From positions 1 through 64,000 of the forward strand of contig NZ_JAEFDB010000004.1 in the NCBI RefSeq assembly GCF_016126015.1: a DNA stretch of 64,000 nucleotides. Reading direction: 5' to 3'. The stretch comes from Capnocytophaga periodontitidis (lineage in GTDB: Bacteria > Bacteroidota > Bacteroidia > Flavobacteriales > Flavobacteriaceae). This document shows positions 18,480 through 26,807 of this stretch, piece by piece. Position numbers and translations under genes: made by a program. The notes beneath the pieces were generated by a model. The model did not search any database and had not been told where the DNA came from. It saw only the letters and a program-made list of their open reading frames with translations. Every line of letters begins with the position of its first letter. The first letter of the stretch is position 1.

Positions 18480-20792
18480 TTAATTTACTTTGTAAATGAT
18501 ACCGCCAAAAATACCTAAAGGATGTCCTGGTCGCAATCCTGAAGGGTGACGGGATACCAAATAAGTGCGATTGGTAAGGTTGATAGCATTTAGGGTGAGG
18601 GTAAAATGGCGTGCAAAATGCGCTTTAGCAGCAACATCGATAATGGTATAGGCAGGAATTTTATGGCGTTCGGCGATGCGTCCTTGTCCTGGTTCAGTGC
18701 GTACAGCGCCATTATAGCGAATACCTATATTCAGTTCGTATTTTTTGTACTCGGCTCCTATACTCAAGTTGAGGCTATGGCGGTTGATATAAGGAATTTC
18801 ATCACCAGCAATCACTCGCCCCCAAGAGTTGCTCTCAAAAGAGTTTTTCATCTCGGTATCGGTGAAGGTGTAGGAGAGTTGTAAGGGGGTTTTTATAGGA
18901 GATTCCTCAGGGAATGGCTGGTATTGTGCAATGAACTCAGCTCCTTTCACAACAGCTTCTCCCACGTTGAACTGTTCGAGGGTACCTGTGCCGCCCATAG
19001 CTGCAAGGTCGCTACCCAACATATTGCTGTAATGGTTGTAAAAACCTATCACTTCAGTTTTTAGCTGTTTGTAATTCACACGCAAGCCCACTTCAAAGTT
19101 GATACTGCTTTCGGGTTTTTGGTTTTCGGTGAGTAGGGTGATATTGCCATTCCTGTCCATCACGCGCTTTTCTTTACTTACCCCTGGAGGTGAAAAGCCC
19201 TTGTGTACACCAGCAAAAGCAGACAACCAATCGGTGAGGTTGTAATGCAACCCCAAACTGGGTATTACGGCATTGGCTACATTAGTGGTTTCTATGCGTT
19301 TTTGCCCTGTACGGCGGGTATCGGCAGTAGTATAATCTTTTTCTAACAATTCTATATGCTCAAAACGCAAGCCCGCAGTTACAGTGAGCTGTTTATAAGT
19401 CAGTTTAGAAAGCCAATAAGCCGCTAAGGCATTGGCACGGGTTATCTTATTCGCCTGACTGCCCTGTACTCCTTTCCAAAGGAGTTGCATTTGCTGGTTT
19501 TTCATTGCATAGATATCGTCCCACTGGTTGCGGTCTTCTTCATCGGTGTGGTAACGCAGCCCCCACTCGTTGTCTAAATAACAATTGCCCCATATCGCTT
19601 TGTATTCAGCTTTGGTTTGCACGCCACGAGAGAAATAATTGCGGTAGTTAGCGCGCACAAAGAGTCCAGGGTTGTCCTTCAACCGCTCGTAATCGTTGTA
19701 GAACACACGGCTATCGGTTTTACCTGAAAGTATATCAAAATAAGGAGCATTAGTTTCGGGGTCGGAGAGAATTTGCCCAATGGTGCGTTTTTCGTTGGCT
19801 GAAGTGCCGTATTTCACCGATTCAAGTTTGTACCAATTGCGGAAGAAGGTATTGTAATAGAAGTGAGTAGTAAATTTTAGTCGGTTAGAAAACTGAAGTA
19901 AGTAAGTGCCTACCCACTGAGTGTGGCGAGTTGTGAGGTGGTCTTTTTGAGAACCTACATAGCGCAGGAAAGGCGTTCGGGCAAAATCGGATTGCGTAAG
20001 ACCTACGTAAGTTTCGTTAGAATCTTCATCGGCATAGCCCGCTTTGAGTTCAAAAGAGTGGTTAGTTCCTTCGGTTTTAGCTGTATTTACTTTGAATTTA
20101 GCGACCCAATCGTTGCGCTTGAAGCCCGCATTTTGTTTGTTTTCAAAATGTTTGAAGCCATCGGACTGGTAGCGGAGGTATTCCACCATATAGCCAAAGT
20201 GTTTTTTGCTGTCACCTACATTGATGTGCGTTTTAAGGGTGTTGTTAGTTCCACCGGAAGCACTTAGTTTGGCTGAAAATTTAGTTGGGATAGCCGTGGA
20301 TACCATATTGATAGCCCCACCGGTAGTAAACGGACCGTATTGCACTTGGCTACTGCCTTTTACCACTTCTACCGCTTGCATACGAGCTGCATTGGGGAAA
20401 TAGTAAGCCGCAGGGGCAGCATAAGGAGCAGGGGCGGCCAAAATACCGTCCTCCATCAGGGTGATTTTCTCACTTCGTTCTGCTTTAGTGCCTCGCAAAC
20501 TGATGTTAGGTCGCAAGCCATAACCATCTTCTTCGTACACATTCACCCCAGGGACAGCTTTGAGCATACGGTTGATATCAGTATAGCCCATTTTTTGGAT
20601 TTCTTGAGGAGAGATGTAATACGCTGATCCCGTACGGTTGCGCGCCTGAAACTTGCTACCTAATATTTGCTGAGCCGATACCGTTACTTCGTCTAATTTT
20701 TGTATGGTATCTTTCTGTTGTTCATTTTGTTGAGCAAAAGCAAAGGAGGTAGATAGCCAAGATAAAAGTATAAAAACACCCAATGTTTTCAT
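18480..20792 (-). CDS. FecA-like TonB-dependent receptor
   Basis: 770 residues; signal peptide MKTLGVFILLSWLSTSFAFA. A plug domain follows with KLDEVTVSAQQILGSK, RMLKAVPGVNVYEEDGYG and LRPNISLRGTKAERSEK, the pattern of Fe(III)-dicitrate-type receptors, and the barrel ends with NLTNRTYLVSRHPSGLRPGHP. It is the first gene of the operon, with a promoter just upstream. It has no N-terminal signalling domain. The combination of a FecA-type receptor with SusCD and lipoproteins is the composition I recall for the iron capture system of Capnocytophaga canimorsus. Confidence 0.88.
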   Translation of the reverse strand: MKTLGVFILLSWLSTSFAFAQQNEQQKDTIQKLDEVTVSAQQILGSKFQARNRTGSAYYISPQEIQKMGYTDINRMLKAVPGVNVYEEDGYGLRPNISLRGTKAERSEKITLMEDGILAAPAPYAAPAAYYFPNAARMQAVEVVKGSSQVQYGPFTTGGAINMVSTAIPTKFSAKLSASGGTNNTLKTHINVGDSKKHFGYMVEYLRYQSDGFKHFENKQNAGFKRNDWVAKFKVNTAKTEGTNHSFELKAGYADEDSNETYVGLTQSDFARTPFLRYVGSQKDHLTTRHTQWVGTYLLQFSNRLKFTTHFYYNTFFRNWYKLESVKYGTSANEKRTIGQILSDPETNAPYFDILSGKTDSRVFYNDYERLKDNPGLFVRANYRNYFSRGVQTKAEYKAIWGNCYLDNEWGLRYHTDEEDRNQWDDIYAMKNQQMQLLWKGVQGSQANKITRANALAAYWLSKLTYKQLTVTAGLRFEHIELLEKDYTTADTRRTGQKRIETTNVANAVIPSLGLHYNLTDWLSAFAGVHKGFSPPGVSKEKRVMDRNGNITLLTENQKPESSINFEVGLRVNYKQLKTEVIGFYNHYSNMLGSDLAAMGGTGTLEQFNVGEAVVKGAEFIAQYQPFPEESPIKTPLQLSYTFTDTEMKNSFESNSWGRVIAGDEIPYINRHSLNLSIGAEYKKYELNIGIRYNGAVRTEPGQGRIAERHKIPAYTIIDVAAKAHFARHFTLTLNAINLTNRTYLVSRHPSGLRPGHPLGIFGGIIYKVN

Positions 20793-20814
20793 ATAGGAAT
20801 CTTAAAATCGGGCG

Positions 20815-20845
20815 CAAAAGTACGTATTATTTATAAATAAAACAA
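20815..20845 (-). promoter_or_regulatory. Bacteroidota-type promoter of the iron-capture-type operon
   Basis: On the minus strand a TACTTTTG -7 element (20822-20815) is preceded 20 bases earlier by TTTG (-33), matching the phylum consensus. It lies 23 bases before the FecA-like start codon. No Fur-box palindrome was recognised by eye. Confidence 0.6.
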
Positions 20846-20897
20846 ATAAGAGGGTGTGAATTACGAGTTACGAATTACGAAGAAATCGGCTATCTTT

Positions 20898-20940
20898 AAA
20901 AGTTTTATTTTATAAGGGCGTTTTGCAAACGCCCCTACAG
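20898..20940. repeat. REP-like hairpin, copy 1
   Basis: AAAGTTTTATT, then GGGCGTTT-TGC-AAACGCCC (20916-20934), then CTACA. The same order recurs at 54208-54247. Tandem ATTACGA words precede it near 20860-20880. Confidence 0.7.
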
Positions 20941-21083
20941 CGTAACTAAAAAATTAAAGACTTTAGTTACTATTCACGTAAAGGTCTGTAGCTTAAATGA
21001 TGACCTAATAGAACATCTGTAAACAACTCCACCAAGTTTTTCGTTCTTATTCTCAGGCATTGTGCTACAATATTCTTCTTTTA

Positions 21084-21647
21084 CTACCCATTCGTTGTAG
21101 GTGTAGGTTTTGTAGACTTCTGTGGCTTTTCATAATTTCTTAAATACCACTTTTTCAATCTTTTGTATAGTCGTAAACGATTGTTATAATTGGTTGTTTT
21201 ATCTTGAGTGTGAAACAAAATAGCTTGTAAATGATCATACATATAAGCATCAGATTTATATTCTTTTTTAAATTCCTTTAAAACAACTTCTTTATAAATA
21301 TCTCTTTTACTTTTCAATGCATAAGGCAACATAAAAAACGCATAATCTCCCTCTGTAAAATTACAAATTTCAGCATATCTAAAATATGTAGGGGTTGTAT
21401 CTTTTACTTTTTCAATGAGACAGGGAACCAAAACTTTCCCCTTCTGATTAATTTGATCAAAAACCTTACCCGTAAATAAATAGTCATCTGTATATTCAAT
21501 GTATCCCAAACTATCTAAAACAGGATATTTATCACAATCTAAATTAGTAAAAACAGATTGTTTTTTCGTCGCACAAGCCATTAAACAAACAACTATTATA
21601 GAAAATAAAAATAGTTTTTTCAAGGCTGTTTTAGCATATTCTTTCAT
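21084..21647 (-). CDS. Hypothetical lipoprotein
   Basis: Start placed at ATG 21647 because the longer frame overlaps the upstream gene and this start gives a clean lipoprotein signal (LFLFSIIVVCLMACATKK). The mature ~165 residues are charged and of no known family. The annotated end (PQKSTKPTPTTNG) is low in complexity, while the +1 frame from about 21130 continues in protein-like sequence (ATEVYKTYTYNEWVVKEEYC...) to a stop at 20974, so the true C-terminus may be in that frame. It follows two other small lipoprotein genes in the same direction. Confidence 0.55.
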   Translation of the reverse strand: MKEYAKTALKKLFLFSIIVVCLMACATKKQSVFTNLDCDKYPVLDSLGYIEYTDDYLFTGKVFDQINQKGKVLVPCLIEKVKDTTPTYFRYAEICNFTEGDYAFFMLPYALKSKRDIYKEVVLKEFKKEYKSDAYMYDHLQAILFHTQDKTTNYNNRLRLYKRLKKWYLRNYEKPQKSTKPTPTTNG

Positions 21648-21651
21648 ATTC

Positions 21652-22182
21652 TTACTTAGGGTTATAATGTCCTTCATTTTTATAGATGATCCAATTAGAG
21701 TGCTGGGTAAACTCCTCCTCTCGATTCACATATTTGAACCAAATGGCAGCACGCATTTTTATATTGGGTTCTGTTATTTTAAAAATTTCCTCACATTCTC
21801 TCATTACAGCCATAGAAGAAAGTGTTTCTATTTTAGCATTAGGAGCTAAAATAGTATCATATTCTCTTATGTTAATGGGACGCATAGGTGGAGCTACACA
21901 AGTCATTTCTCTTATAGTATCATTTGCCTGAAATTCTAAAACCAATATATCTGTATATATCACAAACATATTTGTGGAAATAGGTTCGTCTAAGTAATTA
22001 GCAATTGTTAGTTTTGCCTCTTTGTTATTGATTTTATCTAATTGTACCACCACTTCTTTTTTTAGGTGAGGAGCAGGAGTAATAATCACATTTTCTTGTT
22101 GCTTAGGTGTGTTGTTAGTGCAATTAGCTCCCCCTAATAGTAAAAACAGAAGTGCACTAAATTTATTTATAGAATTTTTCAT
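21652..22182 (-). CDS. Hypothetical lipoprotein
   Basis: 176 residues with a lipoprotein signal (FSALLFLLLGGANC, then TNNTPKQQ). The mature part appears beta-rich (VVQLDKINNKEAKLTIANYL; MFVIYTDILVLEFQ). No family recognised. It lies four bases before the next lipoprotein gene and 38 bases after the previous one, suggesting an operon of three small lipoproteins of unknown role. Confidence 0.6.
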   Translation of the reverse strand: MKNSINKFSALLFLLLGGANCTNNTPKQQENVIITPAPHLKKEVVVQLDKINNKEAKLTIANYLDEPISTNMFVIYTDILVLEFQANDTIREMTCVAPPMRPINIREYDTILAPNAKIETLSSMAVMRECEEIFKITEPNIKMRAAIWFKYVNREEEFTQHSNWIIYKNEGHYNPK

Positions 22183-22220
22183 ATCCGAAGCTGTTTAAAT
22201 AAAGTAAAAGTCCACATTTG

Positions 22221-22751
22221 TTATTTTTGAGGCATATTCAATTCTTCTTCTGTAAAAACATCTTGATTCAAATAATATTTACCATCAGAATAAAGATAAT
22301 ATCTGCAATTTTTCCAAATGAGTTTATATTTATTGGGGTCTTTGCTAATAATATGTAATTCCCATCTGTCTGACCACTCTTTTAATAGGTATAAGAATTG
22401 CTTATCTTTTGAAAAACCTGTATCTGCTAATTTTTCATACGTATCTCTATCTACAATGTCCTTTATTTTTAATTTATCAGAGTTCATAGCATAAAGCTCT
22501 GATATGTATATTGGACGAGAATAGTAAAAGATCATATTGTTAGTTCCTTGTATATACAAATTCCCTTGTTTATCTTCAAAAAGATTATCTTTCAATTGCT
22601 TATAATCTTCTGTTATCTTTATATATTGACAACCTTGACTGTCTATATATACATCATTTTCAAAAAAACTATTACCTACTTTTTTTATATTTACATTTTT
22701 AGAGCAAGCTATAAATATTAGTAATAAAAGGAAAAATACAATTCTTTTCAT
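22221..22751 (-). CDS. Hypothetical lipoprotein with DKNYY-like strands
   Basis: 176 residues; signal MKRIVFFLLLLIFIACSKN. The body repeats short strands such as NVYIDSQGCQYIKI, LFEDKQGNLYIQG and YYLYSDGKYYLNQDVF, the rhythm of DKNYY-type repeat proteins of Bacteroidota. Role unknown. It heads a run of three small lipoprotein genes. Confidence 0.55.
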   Translation of the reverse strand: MKRIVFFLLLLIFIACSKNVNIKKVGNSFFENDVYIDSQGCQYIKITEDYKQLKDNLFEDKQGNLYIQGTNNMIFYYSRPIYISELYAMNSDKLKIKDIVDRDTYEKLADTGFSKDKQFLYLLKEWSDRWELHIISKDPNKYKLIWKNCRYYLYSDGKYYLNQDVFTEEELNMPQK

Positions 22752-22816
22752 AGTTCTATTTTTATATAGTCAAACAAAAAAAATTGACCAACAGATTGAT
22801 AATCAGAGTAGTCAAC

Positions 22817-22859
22817 TTTGCCTAAGTTTCCAGCCTGTGCGGATCGCACCTTTGGCAAA
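22817..22859 (-). terminator. Structured spacer after glutaminase gene
   Basis: Nested inverted repeats TTTGCC/GGCAAA (22817, 22854) and GTGCG/CGCAC (22837, 22845) form a hairpin 37 bases past the glutaminase stop on the minus strand. A likely terminator, though a long T-run is not evident. Confidence 0.45.
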
Positions 22860-22895
22860 ATTTTTAGACTTTTCAGACAGCCTCCTACAATGTAA

Positions 22896-23810
22896 CTAAA
22901 AAATAGAGGTATGCGTTTGGGCAGTAAACATTTCTAAGAACTTCATTCCTCTATATGAATTGCCTTTGTCGTTGAGTTTGGGACTCCATACCGCTATGCT
23001 GTAATGATTGGGCAATAGGGCAACAATCCCCCCTCCTACTCCACTCTTCCCTGGCAAACCTACTTTAAAAGCAAACTCCCCCGACTCGTCATAAAATCCG
23101 CAGGTTTGCATTATGGCGTTTACGCGCTTGGTGCAGGTTTCGGTAAGGATTTGCACGCGGTCGTGCATACGGATACCGTCGTTGGCAAGAAATGAGAAGA
23201 TATATGCCATCGATTTGCAAGTGAGTTCCAAAGAACAGAGTTTGAAATAGAAGTTGAGCACCTCAATAGGGTCGTTTTCGATATTCCCGAGCGACTTGAT
23301 GTAATAACACAAGGCAAAATTGCGATATCCTACGGATTTTTCGGATTCGGCTACTAAAATAGAATAGTTGATGCTATTGTCGTTAGCCAATTCGCGTACA
23401 AAAGTGAGGAAATCGGCTTCGGCATCTTCTAAGATAGAGAGCAAAATATCACACACTACTATTGCCCCTGCGTTGATGAGCGGATTACGCGGAATACCAT
23501 TATCGGCTTCTAACTGGACGAGAGAGTTGAACGATGTACCTGAGGGTTCTACATCTACACGTTTCCACAATTGGTCGCCTATGATGCTATACGCCAAAGA
23601 GAGGGCGAGCACCTTGGCAATACTCTGTGATGAGAATTTCACATCGCAATCGCCTATGCCATACGATTGCTTGTTGAGGCTATAGAAATACACCCCAAAC
23701 TGCTCGGGGTTTACTTGTGCTAATTCGGGAATGTAAGTAGGGACGGTACCAGCGTTTTCGCCCTTTAATACTTCCTCATAAACGGCATCGATTATTTTAG
23801 AATACTTCAT
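22896..23810 (-). CDS. glsA: Glutaminase A
   Basis: 304 residues, the usual length of bacterial serine-type glutaminases, which hydrolyse glutamine to glutamate and ammonia in the cytoplasm. The beta-lactamase-like SxxK site is SIAK at residues 63-66 within KFSSQSIAKV. Other family blocks are RNPLINAGAIVV, ESEKSVGYRNFAL and GLPGKSGVGGGIVALLP near the end. No signal peptide. It ends a minus-strand run that begins with the ankyrin lipoprotein and is preceded by an AT-rich repeat spacer, so it may have its own promoter. Confidence 0.93.
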   Translation of the reverse strand: MKYSKIIDAVYEEVLKGENAGTVPTYIPELAQVNPEQFGVYFYSLNKQSYGIGDCDVKFSSQSIAKVLALSLAYSIIGDQLWKRVDVEPSGTSFNSLVQLEADNGIPRNPLINAGAIVVCDILLSILEDAEADFLTFVRELANDNSINYSILVAESEKSVGYRNFALCYYIKSLGNIENDPIEVLNFYFKLCSLELTCKSMAYIFSFLANDGIRMHDRVQILTETCTKRVNAIMQTCGFYDESGEFAFKVGLPGKSGVGGGIVALLPNHYSIAVWSPKLNDKGNSYRGMKFLEMFTAQTHTSIF

Positions 23811-23814
23811 TTTT

Positions 23815-23852
23815 CAATTAACAATTGACAATTAATAATTAACAATTAGCTG
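23815..23852. repeat. AT-rich intergenic word repeat
   Basis: Contains ACAATTGACAATTAATAATT, identical to a word at 47127, built of tandem AACAATT/GACAATT units. Lies in the spacer before glsA. Confidence 0.6.
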
Positions 23853-23858
23853 TACTTC

Positions 23859-24632
23859 TCATTGTACGTTTACACAGCCCCAGCCGTCGTACTCACCTTC
23901 AAAAGGAGAGGCAAGTTCTAACAAATCCCATACGATATCATTGATATCCAGCGGACTGTCTTCACGGGTGGCTTCCACCATATAGGGATATTCTTTTCCT
24001 TCTGCTTTTCGCTCTTCCACAAATTCATCATCGTTAAAACGCACTTTAAAACCTTTGGCTTCAGCTTCTTTGGCAAAAGCCTGTTGCTGAGCAGCTTCTT
24101 TGAAGTAGATAAAATGGTCGATTTCGCGAGGTACTTCCATCTTATCGCCATTCTTTTCGAGCTGCATTAGCACTTTGCGGTTTTGCATTGTTTGGTAAGA
24201 AAACTCATCGGGGTAAAGGAAATCGAAATAATCTTCCCACTCAGGATCTTCGGCTATATTATACCCTGATTCATACCCCTGAAAAGCTTGTAATGCTTCT
24301 TCACTAGTTTTAGCCAAAGTTTTGGCATTTTGGGTATAAAACCAGAGTTCTAAAAACCCTTCCGATTTTACTACCCCTGCTAATACAGCCCCTGTAGCTC
24401 CCGCTTTTTCGCCTATAGCATCCTCTATATCACAAAGGATAGGATATTCTTCATTAGAAGAAAGTCCGTCGGGTCTGGGGTTTTGCATTTTGATATAGAA
24501 CTGCAAGCGCTGTGTGAGTCCTTCAAGAGGAGCGACCTCAATCAAGGCTAAGTTGGTGCGTATAGAGGCAGGAGCGCCTTCAATACGGCACATAAAGAAA
24601 TCCCAATTTTGGGGTAGATTTTTATGAGTCAT
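23859..24632 (-). CDS. DUF695 and RraB-like domain protein
   Basis: 257 residues without signal peptide. The N-terminal ~130 residues fit DUF695 (NWDFFMCRIEGAPASIRTNLAL, LQFYIKMQNPRPDGLSSNEE). The rest fits the RraB/DUF1260 fold (NRKVLMQLEKNGDKMEVPREIDH, FYFKEAAQQQAFAKEAEAKGF, YDGWGCVNVQ). RraB proteins modulate RNase E in proteobacteria; this phylum lacks close equivalents of that complex, so the function here is open. The start overlaps the preceding lipoprotein gene by 11 bases. Confidence 0.75.
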   Translation of the reverse strand: MTHKNLPQNWDFFMCRIEGAPASIRTNLALIEVAPLEGLTQRLQFYIKMQNPRPDGLSSNEEYPILCDIEDAIGEKAGATGAVLAGVVKSEGFLELWFYTQNAKTLAKTSEEALQAFQGYESGYNIAEDPEWEDYFDFLYPDEFSYQTMQNRKVLMQLEKNGDKMEVPREIDHFIYFKEAAQQQAFAKEAEAKGFKVRFNDDEFVEERKAEGKEYPYMVEATREDSPLDINDIVWDLLELASPFEGEYDGWGCVNVQ

Positions 24633-25497
24633 AATATTCGTATTTTATTGTTTTTATGTTATGTAAATCGCGACTGCCTGTTAAGGTTCTTTTCTTTATG
24701 GGGTTGTGGTGCTTATCGTATTCGTACTCATAGATTTCTTCACTTTGTTCTTCCCCATCTGAAAAATTTTTTTTTGAGATTTCATCCTTGTTTTCATTGT
24801 AGGTAAAAACAATTTTAGTAGCCACTTTATCAATATTATATTCCATTTCTATCAGATTATTTTGGTTGTCATATTTATAGCTAATAACCACATCAGTTAT
24901 GGACTTTCTTTTTGGATACGTAGTTGTCTCTACCATATCGTAATACTTGTCATTATAAGAAAATGTTGTTTGTGAGGTTAAAGAATCTTCTTTGCTAATA
25001 GGAATGGTATTTATTTTGGAAAATCTTCCTTTTTCATCATAAGAAAAAAGAATTTTAAAAGCGTATTGGTCGTTTATATATTCATCTCTTTGAATTACTT
25101 TACCTACTTGGTTATATTTATAATGAATAGTTTTTCTATTTAAAGGAGCGCCTTCATCAGAAAGAGTTACTTCAGTTTCAGTAATGAGGTTATGCTGAGT
25201 GTCATAAACATAATCTGTTGTTGTAACCTCCTTTTGAATACCATCATCCGTTTTTATTTGCTGAACATACCCATCTGTATTAAAGGAAATAGTTGTGGAG
25301 ATAGTTGAAGAACCCTCTTTTTCATCTGTTTGGTAATGAGACATCACTTGTGTGATTGCTTCCATAGTTTTAACTTTTCCGTGAAGGTTCAACCATTCCC
25401 AGTTTTTTTCGGGTAGGGTAGTGAATCTTTTTTGTCCGTTGCAAGCCAATAGGCAAAGAGCAAAGACTAATAATGTAGTAAGGGTTTTGTAATTCAT
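24622..25497 (-). CDS. Secreted YD-repeat-like lipoprotein
   Basis: 291 residues; lipoprotein signal MNYKTLTTLLVFALCLLAC. The body repeats beta-hairpin units around YDxxGN/YNxxG (YVYDTQHNLITETEV, YKYNQVGKVIQRDEY, FSYDEKGRFSKINT, YEYDKHHNPIKKRTL), as in small YD/RHS-like proteins. It resembles the plus-strand gene at 62372-63106 in layout and start region (NLHGKVKTMEAITQ versus LNGKVKNVKEIIE), so the two are paralogues. Function unknown. Confidence 0.7.
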   Translation of the reverse strand: MNYKTLTTLLVFALCLLACNGQKRFTTLPEKNWEWLNLHGKVKTMEAITQVMSHYQTDEKEGSSTISTTISFNTDGYVQQIKTDDGIQKEVTTTDYVYDTQHNLITETEVTLSDEGAPLNRKTIHYKYNQVGKVIQRDEYINDQYAFKILFSYDEKGRFSKINTIPISKEDSLTSQTTFSYNDKYYDMVETTTYPKRKSITDVVISYKYDNQNNLIEMEYNIDKVATKIVFTYNENKDEISKKNFSDGEEQSEEIYEYEYDKHHNPIKKRTLTGSRDLHNIKTIKYEYYDS

Positions 25498-25511
25498 ATT
25501 AATTTGATTTA

Positions 25512-26597
25512 TTATTTAATACTGATACAGATATACTGACCTCGTGGGTTATAGTGCCCTTTTTGATCCCAACGAACAGAGACATTAATTACTTTAGCAT
25601 AGAGACTTCCATTGCTTCCCATAAAGACTTGTTCTCTATCCTTTTCATCTAATACTAATGCCCACTGAGTAAAAGTGGTTGAAAATACTTGCTTTATTTT
25701 ATTTGTCTCATCAATACTATAAAGTGAAAAGTCTGCAACTCCTTCATAGACATTGTCTAATAGAGTCATAAAATATTGTCTATCAGGAGTAATATAAGGA
25801 TAAGCAGCTAAAGTAAACTTTTTACCTGTAGTTTTGTCAATCAAGGTATAATCCCAATCTTCATAGTATGTAGTACTGATAAGATATTGATTTAGAAAGG
25901 GTATTTCCCCTATATAGGTATGTTCTATTCTATTGTCATCGTACTTAGGCGCAAGGCTATCAATATAAGTAATATATTTGTTTTTACACTCCTGACAAGG
26001 AAGGCGCAGTTTCCCTTTTACTTTTTTGATAGTATTGGTAGTATCTATAAAATCAACCGCATTGGCTTTTTGAGCGAGATATTCGTCTTTAGTCACAAAA
26101 CGAATGTTTATTTTCTTGTGCGGTTTCTTGTCTTCAGTAGTAATCAGGTCTTTATAGTTGAGTTTTATTTGGCTAATATCACCTGTTTGTTCTTTTTTAA
26201 TAAAGAGTTTTTCCCATTGCCACAAGATAATGTCTTCGCCATTACGCTTGTACTTCCTCTGGATTTGCTGTTTTATGCCATACCAATACTTAAGTTCTTG
26301 AACTACTTCTACTTTTTCGGCGTAGGGCAATTTACCAAGACGTGCGCTTTTGTCGTCGGCTTCCTCATAAAAATCAATACTATCGCGGGTGGTTACATAA
26401 ACTTCTTTAATCGTAGGTGCATTATAATCAATAGGGTTGCCTATTCTTTTGCCCTCAGAGTGTGTATCCTCAAGTGAATCCTTCTTTTCTGTATAAACCA
26501 CATCAGCGGTGTTGATTACCTCCTCTTGGGCAGGAGAGGATGAGAAATATTGGCAACTGCAACAGAGGAGTAATATGGCGCTTAAGAGGGGTTTCAT
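25512..26597 (-). CDS. Lipoprotein with SH3-like segment
   Basis: 361 residues; signal MKPLLSAILLLCCSCQYF. Residues ~70-130 resemble a bacterial SH3 segment (TTRDSIDFYEEADDKSARLGKLPYAEKVEVVQELKYWYGI-type pattern, seen around 26210-26380). The C-terminal ~170 residues form repeated strands reminiscent of WD/propeller blades and end YNPRGQYICISIK. The start overlaps the stop of the short TatA-like gene (ATGA), so the two are coupled. Function unknown. Confidence 0.6.
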   Translation of the reverse strand: MKPLLSAILLLCCSCQYFSSSPAQEEVINTADVVYTEKKDSLEDTHSEGKRIGNPIDYNAPTIKEVYVTTRDSIDFYEEADDKSARLGKLPYAEKVEVVQELKYWYGIKQQIQRKYKRNGEDIILWQWEKLFIKKEQTGDISQIKLNYKDLITTEDKKPHKKINIRFVTKDEYLAQKANAVDFIDTTNTIKKVKGKLRLPCQECKNKYITYIDSLAPKYDDNRIEHTYIGEIPFLNQYLISTTYYEDWDYTLIDKTTGKKFTLAAYPYITPDRQYFMTLLDNVYEGVADFSLYSIDETNKIKQVFSTTFTQWALVLDEKDREQVFMGSNGSLYAKVINVSVRWDQKGHYNPRGQYICISIK

Positions 26598-26794
26598 TTT
26601 GTTAAATCGTTTTTGAATTTTCCGATTTCTTTTTGGGTATCGGCAATGAATTTGGTATCTATATCGGTGGCTTGGTGGATAGATTGTTCGATTTCGGTTT
26701 TAATTTCGTTGGTAGCATCACACATTTGGCGTATGGTTTTGCCCAAGGTAACGCCAGAAAAGGCTTGCTGTATGGTGTGAATGAGGTTTGTCAT
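26594..26794 (-). CDS. TatA-like amphipathic tail without membrane helix
   Basis: 66 residues. From residue ~17 it closely follows the TatA of this window (LGKTIRQMCDATNEIKTEIEQ versus LGKTMRQLRDATDEIKTEIHH, then DTQKEI in both), but the N-terminal transmembrane helix with FGADKLPE is replaced by MTNLIHTIQQAFSGVT. The gene is in frame, without stops, and its stop overlaps the next start. It could be a relic of a tatA duplication or a real soluble paralogue. It is too short to be sure it is expressed. Confidence 0.5.
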   Translation of the reverse strand: MTNLIHTIQQAFSGVTLGKTIRQMCDATNEIKTEIEQSIHQATDIDTKFIADTQKEIGKFKNDLTK

Positions 26795-26807
26795 TTTGCT
26801 GATTTTC

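Noticed and set aside
20960-21000. Possible tRNA-like stretch around GGTCTGTAGCTTAAATGATGACC
   Set aside because: No T-arm, anticodon arm or CCA end can be folded at the right spacing.
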